Source: an archaeon (lineage in GTDB: Archaea; Aenigmatarchaeota; Aenigmatarchaeia; GW2011-AR5). From it: a DNA stretch of 35,172 nt. A program made the position numbers and the translations under genes. Positions within the stretch are counted from its first letter, which is position 1. Each line of letters begins with the position of its first letter. Positions 13,723 through 22,614 of this stretch are shown in pieces. The notes under the pieces were generated by a model. That model was not told the origin of the DNA, ran no database searches, and saw nothing but the letters and a program-made list of their open reading frames with translations. The DNA lies in NCBI GenBank assembly GCA_028279825.1, contig JANQNA010000008.1, positions 1-35,172 of the forward strand. Reading direction: 5' to 3'.

Positions 13723-15087
13723 GTGAAGGTACAATCGATAAATCCGTATACAGAGGATCCTATCAGGGATCATAAGGCCTTAGGAAGACCATTGGTGGAA
13801 GAGAAAGTTACGAATGCCAGAAAGGCTCTGGCTGAGTGGAGAGAATCAGATATTCTAGAAAGAAGGAAGATGGTCAAGCGTATTGCACGGAGATTGCTCA
13901 CAAAGAAAAAAGCTTATGCACAATACATAACAGAGGAAATGGGCAAGCCGATAAAAGAGGCTGTTGCTGAAGTGGAAAAGTCTTCTATGCTGTGCAGTTA
14001 CTATGCCAAGAATGTTAAAAAGTTCCTTAAGGACGAGCCGCTGAAGATAGGCGGCAAAAGTTATGTAAGATTTGAACCGATTGGTGTTATCGGCTCCATA
14101 ATGCCGTGGAATTTTCCTGTATGGCAGGCACTTAGATTTGTAATACCTTCTGTAATAGCGGGCAACGTACAGTTGCTGAAACCTTCGAGTGTGACGCCAC
14201 AATCAGGCGGTGTTATAATACAGGAGTTATTCCAGAGGGCAAGATTTCCGGATAATGTGTTTCAAGTGACAATAGGTGGAGCGTCTGTGGGAAACTATCT
14301 GGTTGAGTCGAAAATAGATGCCATATCTTTAACGGGCAGCGTACAGACAGGTATAGAAGTTGCAACCGCTGCTATGAAAGATCTTAAGAAGGTTGTTTTA
14401 GAGCTTGGCGGGAGTGATCCGTTTATTGTCCTGGATGATGCTGATATTGACAAGGCGGTAGCTGCAGGGGTTAGCGGACGCTATCGTAATTGCGGACAGT
14501 CATGTTTATCAGCAAAGAGGTTTATTGTAACAAAGAAAGTATCAAAAGAATTCACAGACAAGTACATAGAGACTGCCAAGTCCCTGACACTGGCTGATCC
14601 TATAAAGGAAGATACAGACATGGGTCCTATGGCCAGGAATGAGCAGAGAGACCGGATAGAGGAGCAGATAAACAAGTCTGTCGGGGAGGGTGCAAAGATA
14701 CTTCTAGGCGGTAAACGTCCTGATACAAAGAAAAAGGGATACTTCTTCCCGCCGACCGTGATGACTGCTACCAATGACATGACTATCTGCAGGGAGGAAA
14801 CATTCGGACCTGTGGCACCTATAATAACCGTTGAGAATAATGAGAAAGCCATAGAAGTTGCAAATGACACTGAATTTGGACTGGGTGCAAGTATATGGAC
14901 AAAGGATATTATCAAGGGCGAGGAGCTTACAAAGAAGGTACGGTCGGGTATTGTGTATGTAAATGACGTTGTTCATTCTGATCCTTCAATGCCTTTTGGC
15001 GGCACAAAAAAGAGCGGTTTTGGCAGAGAATTATCAAGATATGGCTTGCTGGAAATGCTTAACATAAGAACTGTTGTGATTAACTAG
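13723..15087 (+). CDS. NAD(P)-dependent aldehyde dehydrogenase
   Basis: The longest frame begins at a GTG at 13714, but the GTG at 13723 (KVQSINPYTED) is at leaderless distance from the TATA element and matches the family N-terminus, giving 454 residues. Motifs are intact: the coenzyme region IMPWNFPVWQ, LELGGSDPFIVLDDAD with the general-base Glu, and the nucleophile C261 in NCGQSCLSAKRF. REETFGPVAP and the C-terminal GGTKKSGFGRE follow. The sequence resembles succinate-semialdehyde dehydrogenases of the YneI type. Because it shares a promoter region with gap-pgk, a glyceraldehyde or glyceraldehyde-3-phosphate substrate is also possible. Confidence 0.93.
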   Translation: MKVQSINPYTEDPIRDHKALGRPLVEEKVTNARKALAEWRESDILERRKMVKRIARRLLTKKKAYAQYITEEMGKPIKEAVAEVEKSSMLCSYYAKNVKKFLKDEPLKIGGKSYVRFEPIGVIGSIMPWNFPVWQALRFVIPSVIAGNVQLLKPSSVTPQSGGVIIQELFQRARFPDNVFQVTIGGASVGNYLVESKIDAISLTGSVQTGIEVATAAMKDLKKVVLELGGSDPFIVLDDADIDKAVAAGVSGRYRNCGQSCLSAKRFIVTKKVSKEFTDKYIETAKSLTLADPIKEDTDMGPMARNEQRDRIEEQINKSVGEGAKILLGGKRPDTKKKGYFFPPTVMTATNDMTICREETFGPVAPIITVENNEKAIEVANDTEFGLGASIWTKDIIKGEELTKKVRSGIVYVNDVVHSDPSMPFGGTKKSGFGRELSRYGLLEMLNIRTVVIN

Positions 15088-15502
15088 CCTTTCTTGCGGC
15101 AGGAACAGACAGATATCTTCTTCCATTCAGAACCCGTATCCTGAAACTTTCCCCGGTTTCTAGTTTGCCTTTTTTTCTTGCTGCGTCCATTTTTTCAGTT
15201 CTTGTGTAATCGAGGGCCTTCCCTACCCTTCTAAGCTGCAGCCGGATTTCCTCATTTTCCGGATCGACAGACTGTGCTGCTGTTAAGCTTTCATATCTTC
15301 TGGTGTAGTTTCTTTCCATAACAGCTAGAGAATCTTCTTTACGTATGTAGTGTTCTCTTAATGCTGCCCTAAGGAACTCAGGATCTAATTCCCTTGCCGC
15401 TTCCAGTGCTTCAGGATTATAACCAAATAATCCTGTTTCGATTGAAGCAATTGGACTATAATTTCTATGCACTAGCTTCCTTGGAGGTATTTTTCCGACC
15501 AC
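15080..15502 (-). CDS. hypothetical protein, charged and helical (140 aa)
   Basis: I do not recognise this family. The 140-residue product is Arg/Glu-rich. Long predicted helices run through the middle (EALEAARELDPEFLRAALREHY, ending KALDYTRTEKMDAARKKGK), and a short beta-like tail follows (SFRIRVLNGRRYLSV). There is no signal peptide, membrane segment or cysteine. The ATG at 15502 is preceded by TTTAAATA (15530-15537), giving a leader of about 5 nt. Its 3' end overlaps the aldehyde dehydrogenase by 8 nt on the opposite strand. Confidence 0.65.
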   Translation of the reverse strand: MVGKIPPRKLVHRNYSPIASIETGLFGYNPEALEAARELDPEFLRAALREHYIRKEDSLAVMERNYTRRYESLTAAQSVDPENEEIRLQLRRVGKALDYTRTEKMDAARKKGKLETGESFRIRVLNGRRYLSVPAARKAS

Positions 15503-15529
15503 ATTATCACACTTATTACTGTAAAGTAG

Positions 15530-15537
15530 TATTTAAA
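15530..15537 (-). promoter_or_regulatory. TATA box TTTAAATA for the 15502 gene
   Basis: Centred about 31 nt upstream of the ATG at 15502 on the minus strand. It lies just before the 3' end of sua5. Confidence 0.5.
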
Positions 15538-15539
15538 GC

Positions 15540-16481
15540 TTATGATTTAGAAGATGCTTTCTTCAGCCTGTTCATGATTGCCAAACCAAGGCCCTTTTCC
15601 GCAATACCCTCCACGATTACAATGTCTATATTCTTCCGGTCAAACTTCCTCAAATTTGTGTAAAGGTTTTTTGCGAACTGTTTTTCATTACCAACGATTA
15701 TGTTTGTATCGGTATTGTATTTGTAGTTTTTACTCATTAATCCAACTCTTTTTCCCTGTTTCTTGTACTTTTCAATCAGGTTTTTGATATCGCTCTTCCT
15801 GGTTATCACTATCTTTGCCTTAGGTGCATAATGCCTGTACTTCATGCCGGGTGACTTTGCTACGCGTGAGCTTTTTTGTATGCCAGCTTTGAGCTGTTGC
15901 GGTGTTATCTTGCCCGGTCTGAGAACTTTGTTCTTTGTTACGTCAAGGACGGTTGATTCCAGACCAATTTTGCTTTTTCCACCGTCAATAATTATGTCTA
16001 CATCTTTCAGGTCTTCCAGTACATGTTCTAATGCTGTTGGCGAAGGTTTTCCTGATCTGTTTGCACTTGGTGCGGCTATCGGGCAGGATTGTCTGATCAG
16101 TTCGAGAGCAATCCTGTTCGCAGGCATTCTGATCGCTACGGTATCAAGACCGGCTGTAACTTCTTTGGGAACTAATTCGGATTTTTTCAGTACCATTGTC
16201 AGTGGCCCGGGCCAGAACCTTTTTGCGAGATCAATAGCCCTTTCCGGTACGTTCCGTGCCAGTACAAAAAGATCGCTTCGTTTTGCGATGTGAACTATCA
16301 TGGGATTGTCTGCCGGACGTCCCTTGACCTTGTATATTTTCCTGACGGCTCCTGGATTAAGTGCACTTGCACCCAAACCATAGACTGTTTCTGTAGGAAA
16401 AACGACCAGTTTGCCTGAAAGTATTGCCTTGGCTGCCGACTTGATTTCCTTTGCACCTGGATTTTTCAGAATTTTTGTCAT
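15540..16481 (-). CDS. sua5: threonylcarbamoyl-AMP synthase, Sua5 type
   Basis: It makes L-threonylcarbamoyl-AMP from threonine, bicarbonate and ATP for the t6A modification of ANN-decoding tRNAs. The open frame runs to 16607, but the family N-terminus begins at the ATG at 16481 (MTKILKNPGAKEIK), giving 313 residues. An N-terminal YrdC domain has VVFPTETVYGLGASA, the KVKGRPADNPM basic motif and IAAPSANRSGKPSPT. It is followed by the linker SPGMKYRHYAPKA and the C-terminal Sua5 domain, so this is the two-domain Sua5 form, not the short TsaC. It is divergent from the DUF475 gene. Confidence 0.94.
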   Translation of the reverse strand: MTKILKNPGAKEIKSAAKAILSGKLVVFPTETVYGLGASALNPGAVRKIYKVKGRPADNPMIVHIAKRSDLFVLARNVPERAIDLAKRFWPGPLTMVLKKSELVPKEVTAGLDTVAIRMPANRIALELIRQSCPIAAPSANRSGKPSPTALEHVLEDLKDVDIIIDGGKSKIGLESTVLDVTKNKVLRPGKITPQQLKAGIQKSSRVAKSPGMKYRHYAPKAKIVITRKSDIKNLIEKYKKQGKRVGLMSKNYKYNTDTNIIVGNEKQFAKNLYTNLRKFDRKNIDIVIVEGIAEKGLGLAIMNRLKKASSKS

Positions 16482-16524
16482 GCTAACCTTAAAAATATAG
16501 GAAACAATGTTAAAAAGGATATGA

Positions 16525-17460
16525 ATGGTGGATATACTGTTATTGGCCCTGACAATCGTCGGGCTTTCGCTGTTTGAGATTGTGAGCAGTATAGATAACG
16601 CTGTCATTAACGCTGATGTTCTCTATACAATGTCTGAATGGGCCAGACGCTGGTTTCTGTTATGGGGCATGCTGATAGCAGTGTTTGCCATCAGGGGACT
16701 GCTTCCTTTTGGTATTGTTTATTTTCTGAATCCCGAACTCGGTCTGGTGGGTACATTCACGGCAGCTTTCAGTAATGACCCTGGTGTCACGGCAGCTATA
16801 GAACAGTCAGCTCCGCCACTTCTTATGGCAGGTGGTATATTCCTGTTGTTTTTATTCCTTCACTGGTTGTTTATGCAGCCAAAAAACTTTGGACTGAAGG
16901 GAGAAGCGACCATACAAAAACATGGTGTGTGGTTCTATGCTATTGTGTCGATACTGCTGACCTTGATAGTCTGGTACTCTATACAGATCAACTCCATGAT
17001 GGCGTTTGGTGCGGCCGTGGGTTCCAGTATTTTCTTTATAACGCACGGGTTCAAGGAAAACGCCGCTGCAAAAGAAAAACAGATGATAGAAGGCAGTGCT
17101 AAAATGAGCGACGTGTCGAAAATACTTTACCTGGAAGTTATAGACGCGTCGTTTTCCATAGACGGTGTCCTGGGTGCTTTCGCGTTCACTTTCTTCGTGC
17201 CTATTATACTGATAGGTAACGGCATAGGTGCCATTGCAGTAAGGCAGATAACTGTCAAGAATATTGACAATGTGAAAAAGTACAAGTATCTCAAGAACGG
17301 TGCGATGTATTCTGTTGCATTCCTTGGCTGTGTAATGATTTCGAATGCATTTGGGTTACACGTGCCGGAATGGATATCCCCGGTGATAACTATATTTATA
17401 CTGAGTTACTTCTTCCTGAGATCCAGAAGGGAACTGAGAAAATCGTACGTGAAGAAATAA
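16525..17460 (+). CDS. DUF475/TerC-like integral membrane protein
   Basis: The 311-residue protein has about eight to nine hydrophobic helices and matches the DUF475 branch of the TerC superfamily. Two acidic membrane motifs typical of the group are visible: FEIVSSIDNAVINA (E18, D24, N25) and YLEVIDASFSIDGVLGAF (around 203-217). TerC relatives are linked to metal-ion (for example Mn2+) export or tellurium-resistance complexes, but no substrate is established for DUF475. The ATG at 16525 follows an AT-rich stretch (AAAAATATAG) at leaderless distance. It may be cotranscribed with the signalling gene that follows. Confidence 0.88.
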   Translation: MVDILLLALTIVGLSLFEIVSSIDNAVINADVLYTMSEWARRWFLLWGMLIAVFAIRGLLPFGIVYFLNPELGLVGTFTAAFSNDPGVTAAIEQSAPPLLMAGGIFLLFLFLHWLFMQPKNFGLKGEATIQKHGVWFYAIVSILLTLIVWYSIQINSMMAFGAAVGSSIFFITHGFKENAAAKEKQMIEGSAKMSDVSKILYLEVIDASFSIDGVLGAFAFTFFVPIILIGNGIGAIAVRQITVKNIDNVKKYKYLKNGAMYSVAFLGCVMISNAFGLHVPEWISPVITIFILSYFFLRSRRELRKSYVKK

Positions 17461-17485
17461 CGTAATTGAAACGTGATGTGTACGT

Positions 17486-17493
17486 TTTAAATA
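17486..17493 (+). promoter_or_regulatory. TATA box TTTAAATA ahead of the Walker-A-less KaiC-like gene
   Basis: It lies inside the longest version of the frame (TTG at 17466), so the true start is probably downstream at 17523 or 17535. A second candidate, TATATA at 17505-17510, would fit 17535. Confidence 0.45.
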
Positions 17494-17522
17494 TCATGTT
17501 TGACTATATAGTTCTTGGTAAC

Positions 17523-18059
17523 ATGATAGCAACAATGAGCACAAAGGGAGATCTTCTGCTGGTTTTCCTGAAGGAAGGGGACTACGTGAAGAAGGTTCGT
17601 GATGTTCTCCGGACAACATCGAGACATGACAAAAGGGTATGCTATGTTTGTTTGAGTAAGCCTTACAATGACACTCTCGAAGATCTGAAGAAGAATGAAA
17701 TAGATATTGAGAAGGTATTTTTTATTGACGTGCTTACATCCCACTACAAGGCTCCTGAGCCGAAAGATAACTGTATTTTCCTTGGTCCTGATGATGATCT
17801 TTTTGCACTTATTGGTGCTATAGGGAAGGCGATACAAAGGCATGATTGTGAGACAGTTGTTTTTGATGCTATATCCACTTTATTTGCACGGCAGGAGTCT
17901 GTCTCAGTGATGAAATTTACCAATCAGCTTGTAAAAGAGGAAGGACTTGGGAATGCAGACAAACTGTTTCTTTTCTTCAAGAATGGTGATGAAGCTGCTC
18001 TGGGGGATTACTCCAAGGACCTGGAGATGTTTGCAAGCAAGAAGCTTGACATGAGATAA
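17523..18059 (+). CDS. KaiC/RecA-like protein lacking the Walker A motif
   Basis: The frame is open from a TTG at 17466 (197 residues). TATA spacing and alignment with the paralogue at 22615 favour the ATG at 17523, giving 178 residues. The core strands resemble KaiC/DUF835-type signalling proteins: DLLLVFLKEGDYVKKV, VCYVCLSKPYND, VFFIDVLTS and the Walker-B-like VVFDAISTLF. No GxxGxGK(T/S) is present, so ATP hydrolysis is unlikely and a scaffold or ligand-sensing role is more plausible. It lies 31 nt before a response regulator. The homologue at 22615 shares (S/N)KPY, the IDIEKVFFID-type strand and FD(A/S)(I/L)STL(F/L). Confidence 0.65.
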   Translation: MIATMSTKGDLLLVFLKEGDYVKKVRDVLRTTSRHDKRVCYVCLSKPYNDTLEDLKKNEIDIEKVFFIDVLTSHYKAPEPKDNCIFLGPDDDLFALIGAIGKAIQRHDCETVVFDAISTLFARQESVSVMKFTNQLVKEEGLGNADKLFLFFKNGDEAALGDYSKDLEMFASKKLDMR

Positions 18060-18060
18060 G

Positions 18061-18070
18061 TATTTATAAT
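18061..18070 (+). promoter_or_regulatory. TATA box TATTTATAAT for the response regulator
   Basis: Centred about 25-26 nt before the ATG at 18091, consistent with leaderless transcription independent of the upstream gene. Confidence 0.6.
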
Positions 18071-18090
18071 TCCGAAAACAGGTATATCTA

Positions 18091-18453
18091 ATGAGTAAGA
18101 TAATGGTTGTTGACGATGAGGAGAGTCTTCAGGAGCTTGTAAGGGCTTTGCTTGAATCTGAAGGGTACGAGGTTGTTGTTGCTTCTGACGGTAACGAGGC
18201 TTTGAAAAAATTAGAAACGGAAACACCTGATCTTGTGCTTCTGGACATGATGATGCCGGGTATGTCCGGACGTGAGACATGTGCGAAGATAAGAGAGAAT
18301 CCAAAGACGAAGGATCTCAAGGTTATATTTCTTACAGTGGCCAAGTTTTCAGAGACAGGAAGGGATATTCTGAAGGAAATGAATGTTTCTGATTATGTTA
18401 CCAAGCCGTTTGACAACCAAGAGCTTATTAAGCGCATCAAGAAAGTTTTATAA
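18091..18453 (+). CDS. single-domain response regulator (CheY-like receiver)
   Basis: The 120 residues make up one receiver domain with no output domain. The acidic pocket is D8-D9, the phosphoacceptor is D52 in LLDMMMPG, T82 sits in FLTVA and K105 in VTKPF; all are canonical. It is probably phosphorylated by the convergent histidine kinase, whose stop codon ends 1 nt away. With no DNA-binding domain, it should signal by protein contact, perhaps with the KaiC-like proteins nearby; that link is inferred. Confidence 0.95.
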   Translation: MSKIMVVDDEESLQELVRALLESEGYEVVVASDGNEALKKLETETPDLVLLDMMMPGMSGRETCAKIRENPKTKDLKVIFLTVAKFSETGRDILKEMNVSDYVTKPFDNQELIKRIKKVL

Positions 18454-18454
18454 A

Positions 18455-21400
18455 TTATTTCTTTGCTGGTCTTGTATTTTTTGGGTTTCTTGGGGTTTTT
18501 GTGGCCCCTTTTATTGGCAGTGTGAAGTGGAATTCTGTTCCTTTTCCTGCATCACTGATGAACCATATTTTCCCGCCCAGCAGCTGAACAAATTCCTTTG
18601 TTAACGACAATCCTAGACCCACTCCGCCGGCACTCCTGGTATAAGAAGAATCAGCCTGGAAGAATCTGGAGAATATTTTTGACTGGTCCTTCTTTGCTAT
18701 GCCTATTCCTGTATCTTTCACAACAAAGTGAATAAACTCGTTCTCTTTGAACGCCTTTACGGTTATTTTTCCCTTTTGCGTGTATTTGATGGAATTGTTT
18801 ATCAGGTTAATCAGAATTTGTGTAAATCTTTCCTGGTCTGTCATTATTGCCGGCAGGCCTTTTTCGATTATATACTCCGATTCCAGTCCTTTATTTTTCA
18901 TCTGAACGTCAAGTTCTGTTTTTACAGTGTTTATTGTTTTTTCTAAATCTACTGACACTATATCGAATTTTATTGCCATGAGGTCTACTCTTGATAATTC
19001 AAGCACATTATTTACTAGATTAGCAAGTCTTTCTGTTTCATGATCGATAATCGTGAGATATTTGTTTCTTTTCACAGGATCTTTTGCTATATTCTCATTT
19101 TGCAACAGCTGTGAGAATCCATGTATAGATGTTAGCGGAGTTTTTAATTCATGGGCGGCTATGGACATGAATTCATTCTTTTTTATGTCCGTACGTTTTA
19201 GTTCCTCTACATTACCTTTCAGGGTTTCCTGGGTACCCATAAGATCCTTGTTTACACCCTCGTAGTCTTCCATCATGTTCATAAGAGCGGTTTTTATGTC
19301 CATCAGATCTTTGACCTTTGAATCAAGTTCTCTTGTTCTCTGCTTTACTTTACTTTCCAGTCCCATGGTATGTTTTTTTATTTCATCCTGAGATTTTTTG
19401 AGGTCTTTTGTCATCTGGGAGAATGCTTCTGCCAGTTCACCTGTTTCGTCACCTGTTCTCACCCTTATCTTTGTATCAAGTTTACCCCTGCTGATTTCTT
19501 TTGTTATATCTCTTAGCTCTGTTATTGGCCTTGATATTGACCTGGCTGTTACTGTTGATACACCAAATCCAAGAATCAACAGACCAAAGAATATAGTGAC
19601 CATGAAGCGTATCATTTCATTTGAAGGTTCAAATACTTCCGTCTCTTCTATTTCAGCTAATATGCACCATTTTTTTTCCAGCAAATATGAGTGTGCTCCA
19701 AATGTGCTTATGCCTCTGTAGTTTTTTTCTATCACAACAGGCTCTTCATGTTCCTTGACCTTTCCGTCTTTTACATGTTTTGCCACATGATTGATGCAAA
19801 TTCTTGAATTTAGGGTGTCTACATGCTGCTTAAGGATTGTATCTTCCGAAAATCTTGATTTTGAACGCATTAATCCATCCTGGCCGACAATATAAGTTTC
19901 ACCTGTTTTGCCCAGGCCTGTCGGATCCTGCATTATTGCGCTTATCTGTTCCACATCAATTTGCAGTATTATTGCACCAATCATTTCATTGTTTTCATAT
20001 ACAGGTCTTCCCACGAAAAATACAATTTTGTTTTCTCCCCCACAACGTTCAAAATCGGAGAATTCGGTTTGCTGCGTTTCTTTTACCTTTTCGTAGATTT
20101 CTGATAATCCTTTTTCGCATATTCCCTCCCGGTTTACATTTATTCTTATCTGATCCTTCTCTTTGCCGGACCACCATATATTTCCATGTTCATCGGCCAG
20201 AAACAGGTTTTGGTAACTGTATGTTTCCATGAAGTTTACCAAATAATCCTCGGATTCTTTTTCTATTTTTAACGTAGTCTCGTATTCATTCGTGTATGTT
20301 GTTGATGCTATGCTTAGGCCTGAGTCATCTGCAGTTCGTGTTTTGACAGGCGTGATATGGACGTATTTTTTTCTGATGGTGCCATCCGACTCTTCCCAAT
20401 CGTAAAAACCGCTTGCTTCTTTGCCGCCTATGGATTGCAGGCGTATTTCGTACACTTCCGGCAGCTTATCTTTCAGGTCATGAAAATTTATTCCTACCTT
20501 GTTTGGGGATTTGTGGAAAAGTATTACCAGGCTGTCATAATCGGCTATTGCCGTATACCCTGTCATACCAACCGGCTGGACTGCAACGGCCTGGAAGGCC
20601 GGATCATTTTGTAGATCTTTTACGGTCATATTGGGGTGGGATTTTATGTAGTCTTCTACTTCCTTTGCTACTTTTTCAGCAGTTTGTTTTATGTCCGCTT
20701 TGGCTAGATCTGTTTCGATACCAGTCCTCTTGTCAAGTATATTTGTCAGGGTTGGTGATGTTGCAAGAGCGAGTATGTCACCTTTTCTTTCTGATATGTA
20801 GTTATTTGCATGGTTTGCTTTCTGAAAAGCTGTTGAGACAAGTTTTTCTTCTGCCTGTTCCTGTAGAGTGCTGCGGGAGAGTACATAGCTTGTTGTCAAC
20901 ATTGCCATGCTTACGATTATAATTATTATGAAAAGGGTGCTCAATATCTTTTTTTGGATGCTATGTGAGCTTTGTTTTAGCATTCCATATTTTGTCATTG
21001 CATAAGCTATGAATATCGCTGTGCCTGTTGTTAACGCTGACGTCAATGGTATTATCAGAATATCCAGGACAGGGAAAATTAGTTCTGTTACAGAGCCTCC
21101 TGCCAGCGGTATCGTGACTCCCAGTATGATCAGCCTGGCTTGAGACTTTTCCCTTGGAGTGCTGGTGTTGCGGTAAAAGTTATAACAAATTTTTAACATG
21201 TATATCGTCAGGACGATAAGGTAAAATGATATTGGTATATTCAGTATTCCTCTTACATTCTCGTAACCCCAGTACACATGTTGTACCTCTCTTACGGACA
21301 GGTTCGTGAGTGCCGATAGGGAGCTTAGGATAACCGCCGGTATGTACAGAAACAAAATATTTCTTTTTTTCATCATGGATTTATGCTTTACAAATGTGAG

Positions 21401-21649
21401 AATGAAGACAGCCAGAGAAGTTACCGCAAGTGTGGAGCCGGTTGTGCCTAATCTGATCCATGGAAGGGCCGTTCCTGTTGATGTTGCTGTGAACGTCATG
21501 AAGTCTGACAACGACCATACAAGTATGCCTATCACGACCAACATGTAGAATTTGTTCAATGAAGGTTTCAGTCCTCTGTAGGCAATGTAGAAACCAATGG
21601 CCAAGTTTGTGATGATTGCCGCCAGTGGTAGAAGAGCATAAAAATTCAT
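18455..21649 (-). CDS. sensor histidine kinase with 7TM, extracytoplasmic Cache-like, HAMP and kinase domains
   Basis: The 1064-residue protein begins with a seven-helix histidine-kinase N-terminal region (about 1-230). A further helix follows (about 236-258), then a large extracytoplasmic region (about 260-675) of Cache type (GLGKTGETYIVGQDGLMRS), then a last helix (about 680-703). HAMP follows (SRPITELRDITKEISRGKL), a coiled coil (about 755-815), HisKA with H833 in AAHELKTPLTS, and HATPase_c. The HATPase_c motifs are the N box NLINNSIKYT, DTGIGIA and GGVGLGLSL. Autophosphorylation on H833 and transfer to the adjacent receiver is the expected reaction. The Pro/Lys/Thr-rich tail is short. The ligand is unknown. 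Confidence 0.93.
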   Translation of the reverse strand: MNFYALLPLAAIITNLAIGFYIAYRGLKPSLNKFYMLVVIGILVWSLSDFMTFTATSTGTALPWIRLGTTGSTLAVTSLAVFILTFVKHKSMMKKRNILFLYIPAVILSSLSALTNLSVREVQHVYWGYENVRGILNIPISFYLIVLTIYMLKICYNFYRNTSTPREKSQARLIILGVTIPLAGGSVTELIFPVLDILIIPLTSALTTGTAIFIAYAMTKYGMLKQSSHSIQKKILSTLFIIIIIVSMAMLTTSYVLSRSTLQEQAEEKLVSTAFQKANHANNYISERKGDILALATSPTLTNILDKRTGIETDLAKADIKQTAEKVAKEVEDYIKSHPNMTVKDLQNDPAFQAVAVQPVGMTGYTAIADYDSLVILFHKSPNKVGINFHDLKDKLPEVYEIRLQSIGGKEASGFYDWEESDGTIRKKYVHITPVKTRTADDSGLSIASTTYTNEYETTLKIEKESEDYLVNFMETYSYQNLFLADEHGNIWWSGKEKDQIRINVNREGICEKGLSEIYEKVKETQQTEFSDFERCGGENKIVFFVGRPVYENNEMIGAIILQIDVEQISAIMQDPTGLGKTGETYIVGQDGLMRSKSRFSEDTILKQHVDTLNSRICINHVAKHVKDGKVKEHEEPVVIEKNYRGISTFGAHSYLLEKKWCILAEIEETEVFEPSNEMIRFMVTIFFGLLILGFGVSTVTARSISRPITELRDITKEISRGKLDTKIRVRTGDETGELAEAFSQMTKDLKKSQDEIKKHTMGLESKVKQRTRELDSKVKDLMDIKTALMNMMEDYEGVNKDLMGTQETLKGNVEELKRTDIKKNEFMSIAAHELKTPLTSIHGFSQLLQNENIAKDPVKRNKYLTIIDHETERLANLVNNVLELSRVDLMAIKFDIVSVDLEKTINTVKTELDVQMKNKGLESEYIIEKGLPAIMTDQERFTQILINLINNSIKYTQKGKITVKAFKENEFIHFVVKDTGIGIAKKDQSKIFSRFFQADSSYTRSAGGVGLGLSLTKEFVQLLGGKIWFISDAGKGTEFHFTLPIKGATKTPRNPKNTRPAKK

Positions 21650-21667
21650 TTAGTATCCTCCAGCCCT

Positions 21668-22549
21668 TTAAATGCCGCTGAAGACTTCCTGATCAGGGAA
21701 TACTTCCATGCCGCTTTTCGAGACCCGCATAGCCACTATTTTTTTGACATGCTTAGTACCTCTCATTTTCAGTACTTCTATTGCGTTTTCACGTATGTCA
21801 CCTTTTCTCACGTTGTACAGCACTATTACACCGTCTGCAAGAAATTCTTCGACACCTGTTGGACTATAAACTGTAGGAACCTGTTCAGTTTCTGTTATCA
21901 GAAACGATGTTACTCCCAGGTTTTCAAAGTATCTGAACAGGTTTTCTATGTAACTTCTGTAGTTTGTATTGGTCCTGAATGCAGATGCAATCGCTGTCAG
22001 AGAGTCTACAACCACAACATCGGGCCTGAACCCGTGCGGGAGAACAATTGGTTTTATATCTATGAGCAGATCCCCCTCGGCTTTTGCCATAAGTGCCTCC
22101 AGTGATCTGTTAATATCAAACGTATTGAACATCTGTAACTTCAGACGACCCTTTTTTTCTAGTTCATGCGGGTTCCAGCCAAAGTTTTCCATGTGTTCCC
22201 TTAATCTACCTTCGCTCTCTTCGAAAGACATGTATAAGCATTTTTTTCCTTCCCTGGCTGCATTGTGCAGTATTTGCAGGCCCATTATCGTCTTCCCGGA
22301 ACCGGCACCACCGGCTACCAATACGGCAGATTTTTCGGGTATTCCCTTTTCGAATAATCTGTCAAATCCTCTTATGCCTGTCTTAATATGCTCTCTTTTA
22401 CGGACAGCTTTTTTAGAATGTAGTCTACCAATTTTTGTATGTTTCTTGATTTTTAAGGATCTTTTCGCTAGTTTTACCGGTTTTCCGGCTTTTTTTGGTT
22501 TTGGTGTTTCAGTCCTTGGTTTAGCCCTTTTAGATTTTCGCTTAACCAT
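21668..22549 (-). CDS. KaiC/RAD55-like ATPase with basic N-terminal tail
   Basis: A single RecA-fold KaiC-type domain of about 240 residues follows a very basic, Pro-rich tail (1-55; many Lys/Arg). Walker A is GGAGSGKT (80-87), the paired glutamates are E110-E111 in SFEES, and Walker B is VVVVDSLTAI with D182. TGIRGFDRLFEKGIPEKSAVLV is the usual KaiC entry strand. Such archaeal proteins are associated with signal transduction. It is upstream of the histidine kinase gene by 18 nt on the same strand, so the two are probably cotranscribed. The ATG at 22549 lies 27 nt from a TATA box. Confidence 0.92.
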   Translation of the reverse strand: MVKRKSKRAKPRTETPKPKKAGKPVKLAKRSLKIKKHTKIGRLHSKKAVRKREHIKTGIRGFDRLFEKGIPEKSAVLVAGGAGSGKTIMGLQILHNAAREGKKCLYMSFEESEGRLREHMENFGWNPHELEKKGRLKLQMFNTFDINRSLEALMAKAEGDLLIDIKPIVLPHGFRPDVVVVDSLTAIASAFRTNTNYRSYIENLFRYFENLGVTSFLITETEQVPTVYSPTGVEEFLADGVIVLYNVRKGDIRENAIEVLKMRGTKHVKKIVAMRVSKSGMEVFPDQEVFSGI

Positions 22550-22572
22550 AGTTAATTAATGCCTTTAACTCC

Positions 22573-22580
22573 TATATAAA
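22573..22580 (-). promoter_or_regulatory. TATA box (TATATAAA read on plus; TTTATATA on minus) for the KaiC-like/kinase operon
   Basis: Centred 27 nt upstream of the ATG at 22549 on the minus strand, consistent with a leaderless operon transcript. A separate AT-rich element at 22590-22599 may serve the plus-strand gene at 22615. Confidence 0.6.
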
Positions 22581-22614
22581 CTATTTTCGTAATAATATTC
22601 AGTAGGTATGAATA

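Noticed and set aside
17466-17522. TTG start extending the Walker-A-less KaiC-like protein by 19 residues
   Set aside because: The stretch contains TTTAAATA, a likely TATA box, and the paralogue at 22615 has no equivalent extension.
19837-20922. Long plus-strand frames (up to 169 codons) opposite the histidine kinase
   Set aside because: Low-complexity hydrophobic and cysteine-rich translations without domains, lying opposite a well-defined Cache region.
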